Positions 9,401 through 14,407 of a stretch of DNA of 15,930 nt are shown here, in pieces (position 1 is the stretch's first letter; each line of letters starts with the position of its first letter). Source of the DNA: an uncultured Bacteroidaceae bacterium (GTDB taxonomy: Bacteria > Bacteroidota > Bacteroidia > Bacteroidales > Bacteroidaceae); NCBI GenBank assembly GCA_904501945.1, contig CAJGCU010000059.1, positions 1-15,930 on the forward strand, in the 5' to 3' direction. A model generated the notes under the pieces. That model saw nothing but the letters and a program-made list of their open reading frames with translations, did not search any database and had not been told where the DNA came from. The position numbers and the translations under genes were made by a program.

Positions 9401-10973
9401 CCTTCAGTGTCACATCCGTTTGAATATTGTCCAAATCTATCTTTCCGAAACGAGAGTCAGAAAGACTTGCGACAGCTTGTACCACCGTATGAGGCGAAAA
9501 GAAATCCAGACCCTCACCCTGTACAGAAGCCTTGCCAGAGAACACAGCCGTATCTTCCAACGCCACATAGTGATTGACCACTAGACTATCAAAAAACATC
9601 TGAGCCGCATACGTTTCATCCGCCATATCAAAAGTGCCCTCCACGTCCACTGTCGCTTCGTGCACATCGCGAACACCAATATTTGCCAGCAAAGAGATAT
9701 TGCCTGCCACATCAAACAGTTCAGCCCCACCTTCCAGTGTAGCTAATTCTGGCACATCCAGATAAAGCCGTTCCACATTCACAGCCTTCAAATTACCTTC
9801 GGCCTTCACCTGCAGCACAGATGGCAGAGCTGGCAAACGCTCAGACATCATCGTGCAAACATCGCGAGTGCCCTCCCCGCCCATACGTGTGAAGTATATC
9901 ATGTCCTCCTTGCCTATCTGCCCCTCGCCCAAGAACGAGAATTTGCCAGGCGAAACCTCGTCAAAAGCATTCATGTCCATGCGATAAGCAAACATCAACC
10001 GGCTGTCACCCGTCGTCACCGTAAACTTCGGCAAAGACAATGCCTGTGAATCCATCTCCACCCTTCCGTTAGCATCAGCAATCACAAGTCCAGTATGTTC
10101 ATTGGCTGCAAATTTCGTCAGCATCAGCTCCATCTCCTGGGTTCCTTTATATACAAAAGAATCCATAGTTAGGCACACGTCCTCAAATAGAAGATGATTC
10201 GGATCCAGCTGTTCAGGCAACTTTGGCATATTCAGCAAGTCATACCCCACACGAGTGCCTGCCACCTCCAGTTGATCCACCTGATAGATTTCTTTGCCCA
10301 AGTCCAAAAAGGCTTTGGCATGAGCAGTCCCAATGTCAACTATCACACATGCGCTATCCACCTGCGGAGCCAGCATCACCATAGCCTTCACATGCTGTAG
10401 TTCAATATCATCCACCCGTATTCTCCAATCAACAAGTTCCGATGTTGTCGTGTCCTCTGCCACCGAATCAGCCAGCACCACCGTCAAATCTGCATCACGC
10501 AAGAGCGCCTTGTTTACCACAGCAAGTCCATTCTTCAAGTCCGTACTGTGGGAATCAAGACCCAACTCTGCTACAGAACCTCTTATCGCAGCAGCTTCTA
10601 CTAAATCCTTCGTGTTCAACTTCACATCATAGAGATGCACATCATCCACCTCTGCTTCTCCATGGAACAGCGGCAACGCCCTCACGCTCACATTCAGCAA
10701 TCTGGCATCCAGCACGGTATCTCCATCTTGAACAGCAAGCATTCCTCCAACGTTCAAATCCAGCGGAAAAGCCAGACGTACCCTTTCCACCGTCACGTTC
10801 ATGTCCATCTCCTCACTCAGAATCTCGGCAACCTTATCAACCGCAAATTTCTGAATGGGAGGGAAATACACCAGTACAAAAAGCAGCCCCAACAACAAAA
10901 ATGGAGTTAGCGTAATCCCCAAGAGGACACGCCAACTCCATCCTAAGAGCGTATACTTTCCGTACTTCTTCAT
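6477..10973 (-). CDS. tamB: TamB, translocation and assembly module / inter-membrane transport protein
   Basis: This 1498-residue protein is anchored in the inner membrane and expected to span the periplasm. Residues about 15-37 (VLLGITLTPFLLLGLLFVLV) are the one membrane segment, followed by the AsmA/TamB-like start PPIQKFAVDKVAEILSEEM. Most of the protein is a long series of beta-rich repeats (LDLDVPLVDIQGM, LNLDAYYIDQ, LNGYVDFSDFEELFLSLS and similar), as in the lipid-binding groove of TamB, YdbH and VPS13-like proteins. The last 430 or so residues are the TamB C-terminal domain, including NPVLNVAATERVRA, LSGSNSKGFTAGNALNNFLQ and FSRRFFSDRLNVVIGGKVS. The family is implicated in outer-membrane protein assembly and phospholipid transport. 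The length is usual for Bacteroidota. It is 8 nt upstream of tamL. No convincing promoter was found in the 103 nt before its start, so it may have a weak promoter or be read through from mdh. Confidence 0.95.
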   Translation of the reverse strand: MKKYGKYTLLGWSWRVLLGITLTPFLLLGLLFVLVYFPPIQKFAVDKVAEILSEEMDMNVTVERVRLAFPLDLNVGGMLAVQDGDTVLDARLLNVSVRALPLFHGEAEVDDVHLYDVKLNTKDLVEAAAIRGSVAELGLDSHSTDLKNGLAVVNKALLRDADLTVVLADSVAEDTTTSELVDWRIRVDDIELQHVKAMVMLAPQVDSACVIVDIGTAHAKAFLDLGKEIYQVDQLEVAGTRVGYDLLNMPKLPEQLDPNHLLFEDVCLTMDSFVYKGTQEMELMLTKFAANEHTGLVIADANGRVEMDSQALSLPKFTVTTGDSRLMFAYRMDMNAFDEVSPGKFSFLGEGQIGKEDMIYFTRMGGEGTRDVCTMMSERLPALPSVLQVKAEGNLKAVNVERLYLDVPELATLEGGAELFDVAGNISLLANIGVRDVHEATVDVEGTFDMADETYAAQMFFDSLVVNHYVALEDTAVFSGKASVQGEGLDFFSPHTVVQAVASLSDSRFGKIDLDNIQTDVTLKGQQLLANVLCDNSQLQVQLKLDTELQKHLIDGSLDLDVPLVDIQGMGFSEERMQASSRGTVTFSYDWGEIFSINSHIDELSLLVRKDSVHAENMDLYAAAQKDTTVATFKTGDLFFDFFTPNNVFQLLPRLEELGEVAGQQFKDRNVNLDVLKTYFPDVSLHAAAGYENPLADLLNVYGIRFREFLTDIEMTPEDGVMSNGHVYSFVMDDVMVDTAFFTIMQDTTQLDYRVGVQCHEQPQLPAFRAYLEGFLMADKADAHLTYFDKKDRKGIDLGVKADAADSCVNFSLYPQKPVLAFREFSLNGDNYITTRPQKPIQADVRLKSLTDSCYMAVYADENEWGKQIANLVIDDLNLKELLTIVPVPNLPSMAGVLNLDAYYIDQEENFLVEGSLDANSFVYEGLNVGDFDSQFTYAPQSETVHVIDANLAYNGNDIVFLEGVYDATDEGELDASMLLEDVPVDMLNPFIPDQLVGFKGALSGHMDVKGPMDALLFNGALMPRDMHVLSDPYSLDFTLANDTIAFTDSRVEFDDFKFYGADENPLALNGYVDFSDFEELFLSLSLRGSNFKIVEAQRSSNKVLFGDMYGDFFARVIGSTNDLTVRGLVRVLPTTNITYIMTETPLYQGDRLEDIVTFVDFSAPPPPRDEMLKKTFMGIDMNMSLSIEDGAKFNCEFSADKQSYINVQGGGSVTMLYTPEGVINLQGRYTINEGEMKYTLPIIPLKTFTIHNGSYIEFTGNPTNPVLNVAATERVRAAVGQSDGSSRSVAFDTGLKITNSLDNMGLAFTIEAPEDQAVQNELAACSAEEKNKLAVAMLATGMYLSGSNSKGFTAGNALNNFLQNEINNIAGRALSTMVDINVGMEQTTRDDGTSRTDYSFKFSRRFFSDRLNVVIGGKVSADGNTEQNESGAYIDDVSLEWRLDNGGTQYIRLFHEKDYSNLIEGELDKNGAGVLLRKKVDKLSDLFIWRKKDDETK

Positions 10974-11043
10974 AAGAAAGAAGAAATGAAAAAGCGAAGA
11001 ACGAAAAGTAAAAAATCCAAGTTACCCATCCTTTGACAGACTA

Positions 11044-11078
11044 GTAAAATTGATTTTTCACTTTTCACTCCATCAATT
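11044..11078 (-). terminator. Possible weak terminator hairpin after mdh
   Basis: On the minus strand AATTGAT (11072-11078, overlapping the mdh stop codon) can pair with ATCAATT (11048-11054), followed by TTTTAC. The stem is only 7 bp and AT-rich, with a 17-nt loop and a short T-run, so termination is likely incomplete. The rest of the 103-nt gap up to tamB is A/G-rich on the plus strand and shows no clean promoter match. Confidence 0.3.
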
Positions 11079-12075
11079 ACAAGTTTGGATTGATCTTATT
11101 CCACTCTGAAATAGCAGGGATGATGTTCAGGTCAACCAGCTCGTCACGCATCTTGCAGAGGTGTGCGTATGAAGCATCGAGCTTAGCCATTTCCTCTGGA
11201 GTACCTTCTGGCATCTTGTAAGTACAACCATTAGTATCAAGAGTTGTATCCATAGCCATCATGATGTGGTCGTACTTCTCGTTTGAAACGTAAGTACCTG
11301 CAGACCAGCGGAACTTCTCGCCGCCCATCACTGAACGAATCATCTCCACAGAGCAGTATGCAGGGCTCTGCCATGAAGAACGTCCGCGCAGTTCGATAAT
11401 CTTCGCACCACCCTGAGTAACATCCTTCTTCATCTGTTCCCATTCTGCCTCTGGGAATTCAGGAGTACCGATAATGTCGTAGAGAGGTCTTCCTGCCACC
11501 TTTGCAGCAGAACCAAACACAGCCATCTGCTCGCCATGACCGCCATAAGTAGCGCAGCCAGTCACCTCATACTGCTTCACGCCAAACTTCTTAGCGATAG
11601 CAGACTGGAGACGAGTAGAATCAAGCGCAGCAAGTGTTGTTACCTGACCTGGCTTCAAACCTGAGTAAAGCAAGGTAACAAGACCTGTCAAGTCTGCAGG
11701 ATTGAAAATCACAGTAACGTGCTTCACGTCAGGGCAGTAAGCCTTAATGTTCTTACCGAGTTCCTCAGCAATCTTGCAGTTGCCAGCCAAAAGGTCTTCA
11801 CGAGTCATGCCAGCCTTGCGAGGCGCGCCACCTGAAGAAATGATATACTTTGCATCCTTGAATGCCTCAGCCACGTCTGTTGTAGCAGTAAGGTTCACGC
11901 CGTCATAACCGCAGTGGAACATCTCTTCCATCACACCCTCCATGCCTGGAGCGTAAACGTCATAGAGACATACATTAGGCGTAAGCTTCATAGTCAAAGC
12001 CAGCTGAACCATAGTAGAGCCGATAGCACCACCAGCACCTACAATCACGAGTTTTTCGTCTGTTAAGAAAGCCAT
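11077..12075 (-). CDS. mdh: Malate dehydrogenase (NAD-dependent)
   Basis: This 332-residue cytoplasmic enzyme interconverts malate and oxaloacetate with NAD(H). In fermenting Bacteroidales it works mainly in the reductive direction towards fumarate and succinate. The dinucleotide loop GAGGAIGS is at 13-20. Substrate-binding arginines are expected at Arg86 and Arg92 (GGAPRKAGMTREDLLAGN), with Asn125 in FNPAD, Asp152 and Arg155 in LDSTR, and the catalytic His180 in YGGHGEQM; Asp152-His180 would be the proton relay. The sequence is the longer 330-residue form seen in Prevotella and Porphyromonas, rather than the form of about 310 residues that starts MxKVTVVGAGNVG. A near-consensus promoter lies about 90 nt upstream. 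The gene may stand alone or be read through into tamB, because the hairpin at its end is weak. Lactate dehydrogenase is the alternative within the superfamily, but the APRKAGMTR substrate loop favours malate. Confidence 0.95.
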   Translation of the reverse strand: MAFLTDEKLVIVGAGGAIGSTMVQLALTMKLTPNVCLYDVYAPGMEGVMEEMFHCGYDGVNLTATTDVAEAFKDAKYIISSGGAPRKAGMTREDLLAGNCKIAEELGKNIKAYCPDVKHVTVIFNPADLTGLVTLLYSGLKPGQVTTLAALDSTRLQSAIAKKFGVKQYEVTGCATYGGHGEQMAVFGSAAKVAGRPLYDIIGTPEFPEAEWEQMKKDVTQGGAKIIELRGRSSWQSPAYCSVEMIRSVMGGEKFRWSAGTYVSNEKYDHIMMAMDTTLDTNGCTYKMPEGTPEEMAKLDASYAHLCKMRDELVDLNIIPAISEWNKINPNL

Positions 12076-12160
12076 AATTAAAAAAGTTAAAGTTTATGAT
12101 ATTTATCCTAAAATATTCCTTTCAGCATCGTCCCTCCACACATCAGCCGCACAATAGTTG

Positions 12161-12192
12161 CAAATATACCCCTTTTCCCATAGACACACAAC
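12161..12192 (-). promoter_or_regulatory. Promoter for mdh
   Basis: On the minus strand, TATATTTG (12161-12168) is an exact match to the Bacteroidota -7 element TAnnTTTG. GTTG (12189-12192), 20 bp upstream, matches three of four bases of the -33 element. Transcription would begin near 12154, giving a leader of about 78 nt before the ATG at 12075. Confidence 0.7.
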
Positions 12193-12212
12193 AATCCTGG
12201 CATTTTTTCATT

Positions 12213-12261
12213 AAAAAAAACAACAAATCCCATCATACACATTGCAAAACAGGATTTGTTG
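12213..12261 (-). terminator. Rho-independent terminator of the secreted-protein gene
   Basis: On the minus strand CAACAAATCC (12252-12261) pairs perfectly with GGATTTGTTG (12221-12230) across a 21-nt loop, followed directly by eight T residues (12213-12220). It lies about 70 nt past the stop at 12330 and upstream of the mdh promoter, separating the two transcription units. Confidence 0.8.
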
Positions 12262-12329
12262 ACAAGTCGGAAGAGCAAGGGAAATCTGCGAATGTTACAG
12301 CAACATCACAACCGTCTAACCATATAACT

Positions 12330-13499
12330 TCACTTCACCATCACCTTCTTCCCATTCTGAATAAATATACCTTTCGTAGGAGTGCTGACAGAACGCCCTG
12401 TGAGGTCGTATATACCAGTAGGAAACATTCCCTCTTCTGCGATGTCGCTGATTGAATTAACAACATCTCCTATAGGATGCTCCCCTTCATTATCCTCTAC
12501 TACATATTGATAATATTCATTATAGAACATCGGGAACTTCACATCCACCCAGCAAGCCTTTGGAGAGCCTTTCTTTTGTCCTATTTCCACTCGCTCCCAA
12601 CAAACTTTTTTAGAGTCATCGTAGCAATATATGTAATGGTTGCAATCAGCATTTGCCCACATATAGCCGGAAATATGCAAGGTGTCTGTTTCTTCTTCAT
12701 TGCCTGCAAGCAATTCATATTGCAACTGCTCCTTTTGACTCGTTCCATCAGAATTGACTTCAGGCATTTCTTCATACAAAATCAGTTCTTGCCCTCTAAA
12801 TCCTTGTTTAGCAAAAGAGAATGGGTAAAAAACTGTTGGTGTATAGATGTAAGGACAATAGCAAGACCAGCCTCCAACCTGAGCAGGGTCTATCACACTC
12901 TTTAACGGATTCCCATTAGGCACACCAAGCCCTTCTATCCATACATTACTCGACACGCCACCGCTGTCTTCTCCGGTGTTATTAGGAGTTTGTGCGTCAA
13001 AATGGATTCTCTTCAGGCGCAGCCCTGCTGTTTCATATTCGTCCACCTTCGTCACCGTACATGTAAAGGTTTCCTCTTTTCCATTTTCTTGATAAGGCAT
13101 GTAAAATACATCTCCTTGATTCAGTGTGAAATCATACAGCACTCTTTCCTTCTCCGCATTCATGTCCCACAGATACACTTTTCCTTCCTCTTCGCGCAAC
13201 AATGCCGCAACAGACAAGTTCTCGCCATATCCGCGATAGAGTTTCTTGTAAGCGCATCCCGCTATTACGGTGTCCTCCTCTGCTCCCTCTTGTGTTTGCC
13301 ATGACTCATTCTTACCAAAATGCAAATCATATTCATCGGATGGCCCTTCATAAAATGTATGTGTCATCCATGCTTTCGGTGAGTAAAATCGCAGATGCCA
13401 AGTCTTGCCGTTCTCGACGAAAGGAATATTGTCGGCTTTTGCCGTAATTCTAAAGCCGAAACTTAAAATGAAAAGAATCAATAAATGTTTCATACGCAT
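12330..13499 (-). CDS. Secreted protein of unknown function with a type IX-like C-terminal tail
   Basis: I do not recognise a named catalytic domain. Starting at ATG 13497-13499 gives 389 residues; a second in-frame ATG two codons later (13493) is equally plausible. The open frame extends to an ATG at 13548-13550, but that one overlaps the -7 promoter element, so it cannot be the start. The protein opens with a signal peptide (MKHLLILFILSFGFRITAKA) and continues NIPFVENGKTWHLRFYS, then GCAYKKLYRGYG, LLREEEGKVYLWD, VLYDFTLNQGDVFYM and NVWIEGLGVPNG. This arrangement is common in uncharacterised Prevotella and Bacteroides exported proteins. The end, IYDLTGRSV...GIFIQNGKKVMVK, resembles the last part of the type IX secretion (Por secretion) C-terminal domain, although only about 30 residues match. 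It could instead be a general Bacteroidales tail. The gene has its own promoter and terminator and so is monocistronic. Its role is unknown. Confidence 0.85.
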   Translation of the reverse strand: MRMKHLLILFILSFGFRITAKADNIPFVENGKTWHLRFYSPKAWMTHTFYEGPSDEYDLHFGKNESWQTQEGAEEDTVIAGCAYKKLYRGYGENLSVAALLREEEGKVYLWDMNAEKERVLYDFTLNQGDVFYMPYQENGKEETFTCTVTKVDEYETAGLRLKRIHFDAQTPNNTGEDSGGVSSNVWIEGLGVPNGNPLKSVIDPAQVGGWSCYCPYIYTPTVFYPFSFAKQGFRGQELILYEEMPEVNSDGTSQKEQLQYELLAGNEEETDTLHISGYMWANADCNHYIYCYDDSKKVCWERVEIGQKKGSPKACWVDVKFPMFYNEYYQYVVEDNEGEHPIGDVVNSISDIAEEGMFPTGIYDLTGRSVSTPTKGIFIQNGKKVMVK

Positions 13500-13547
13500 A
13501 ATTTTGTTTTTCTGATTAGTAAGCAATGACCCTGCCGAGATTTTTTG

Positions 13548-13579
13548 CAAAAATAATATAAGGAATATAAAAGAACAAA
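13548..13579 (-). promoter_or_regulatory. Promoter for the secreted-protein gene
   Basis: On the minus strand TTTG (13576-13579), a 20-bp spacer and TATTTTTG (13548-13555) match the Bacteroidota consensus exactly. Transcription would start near 13541, about 42 nt before the ATG at 13499. This rules out the longer reading frame that begins at 13550. Confidence 0.75.
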
Positions 13580-13745
13580 AAAAAAATGTTTTTTAAAAAA
13601 TCTTTAACAATATCAACTTCATGCATTCTAAATTCACGTAAGTTAAAAGTAAAAATATTTTGGTTTTCTTCGAAGTTATTGGAAAGTTATTGAACTCGTG
13701 TCTTTTTTACCTTTGGACAGACACCTGTTCGGCACCTCATGTTGT

Positions 13746-13830
13746 ACCTCAAAAGAGGTGAGAGTCTCACCTATGGTACACGTGAGAGTCTCACCTATGG
13801 CATAGGTAAGAGTCTCACCCCTTTTGAGGT
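13746..13830. repeat. Array of three 24-bp palindromic units inside a larger inverted repeat
   Basis: The core GTGAGAGTCTCAC starts at 13758 and 13782, and as GTAAGAGTCTCAC at 13806: three copies with an exact 24-bp period, joined by CTATGG-type spacers. Each core is a palindrome with 6-7 bp arms around a central G. The whole array is also an inverted repeat: ACCTCAAAAGAGGTGAGA (13746-13763) faces TCTCACCCCTTTTGAGGT (13813-13830) with one mismatch. The transcript could therefore form one long stem or three small hairpins. Its function is unknown. Confidence 0.9.
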
Positions 13831-14109
13831 TGTGAGCGGAGCTAAAAATGGGATGAAATTTAAGGGTACCCGAAAGGGATAGGGACTGTTGTGATTCCAG
13901 GCTTCTTCAGCCTTTAGTCAGACGTTAAAGATTACGTAACTCTTTATATCGAACTCGCGTTGAATTCATACAGTAACTATATTCCTAAAAAAGAAACCTG
14001 CTAAAACAGGTCAACCTGATATAAAAATAATTGTTCAATGGAGTCTGCTTTTCCTGTAAATAAATCTTCAGGTTATATACTAAAACTATTCAAATGCCAC
14101 TTTTTGTCC

Positions 14110-14201
14110 TTTAAAGGGACGGCTATCCTTTGCGGGGAAGGAGAATTGCCCTACACGGGGAAGGACACTTGTCTTTGTGGGCAAAGGACAGATGCCCTTC
14201 T
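14110..14201. repeat. Array of four degenerate 23-bp palindromic units
   Basis: Units start at 14110, 14133, 14156 and 14179, each 23 bp. Units 2 and 3 share CGGGGAAGGA, and units 3 and 4 share AAGGACA; units 2 and 4 share TGCCCT. The consensus is roughly GGGGAAGGACAnTTGTCCTT, an imperfect palindrome of AAGGACA with TGTCCTT. A further half-unit (TTTTTGTCCTTT, 14101-14112) lies before and partly overlaps unit 1. It is similar in design to the 24-bp array 280 bp away but unrelated in sequence. Confidence 0.65.
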
Positions 14202-14271
14202 CGACATCTCTTTTTTGAGGACTATTGGCAATTCGAATCCCTATTAATTTCGACAACAAATTCGTGTTACG

Positions 14272-14309
14272 CTTTTTCCCCTTTCCTCTATGATTGAAAA
14301 GGGAAAAAG
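14272..14309. other. Stem-loop upstream of the esterase promoter
   Basis: CTTTTTCCCCTTTC (14272-14285) pairs with GAAAAGGGAAAAAG (14296-14309) at 13 of 14 positions around a 10-nt loop. It is followed by GGATAGTTTTTAAC. It is not behind any gene reading towards it, so it may stop stray transcription before the esterase promoter, or serve as an upstream site. Because it is a polypurine/polypyrimidine pair, part of the match may be compositional. Confidence 0.5.
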
Positions 14310-14362
14310 AGGATAGTTTTTAACTTTACTGAAAAAAAACTGAGATTTTGTGAAGAAAGTGT

Positions 14363-14370
14363 TAACTTTG
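14363..14370 (+). promoter_or_regulatory. Likely -7 element of the esterase promoter
   Basis: TAACTTTG matches the Bacteroidota -7 consensus TAnnTTTG. It would place the transcription start near 14377, about 31 nt before the ATG at 14408. No TTTG is found at the expected -33 distance (the nearest, at 14347-14350, is only 12 bp away), so the promoter may need an activator. Confidence 0.5.
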
Positions 14371-14407
14371 CAACAAGATAAACACCTATTATAAAAAATT
14401 ATTCATA

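Larger units (their letters stand above)
13580..14362. other. Divergent intergenic region without a credible gene
   Basis: About 0.8 kb separates the two divergent promoters. It holds the two repeat arrays and the 14272-14309 hairpin, listed separately. It also holds a direct repeat AAGTTATTG at 13673-13681 and 13684-13692 (period 11), a lone -7-like TACCTTTG at 13709-13716 with no -33 element, and small hairpins at 13899-13913 (AGGCT/AGCCT) and 13996-14011 (ACCTG/CAGGT). The only sizeable plus-strand frame (14038-14247, 69 codons) runs through the 23-bp repeats and has no family features, so I do not call it. No tRNA or known small RNA was recognised. Confidence 0.6.

Noticed and set aside
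10333..10915. Long overlapping plus-strand open frames opposite the start of tamB
   Set aside because: They are low-complexity shadows (Pro/His/Ser-rich) of the clear TamB coding frame, which explains the whole stretch.
13500..13550. Upstream start of the secreted-protein gene at 13550
   Set aside because: That ATG overlaps the -7 promoter element and would put 17 polar residues ahead of a clear signal peptide. The start at 13499 (or 13493) fits both promoter and signal peptide.
13746..14201. The 23-24 bp repeat arrays as a CRISPR array
   Set aside because: Units are directly adjacent or separated only by a conserved few bases; there are no unique spacers of 30 or so bp and no cas genes nearby.
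14038..14247. 69-codon open frame on the plus strand in the divergent region
   Set aside because: It runs through the 23-bp repeats, its residues reflect repeat units, and there is no signal peptide, domain or promoter with correct spacing.
14228..14250. TTCGAAT followed by CCC near 14233, resembling a tRNA T-arm or a tRNA-derived attachment site
   Set aside because: The flanking bases do not pair into a T-stem, and no acceptor stem or anticodon arm is present.
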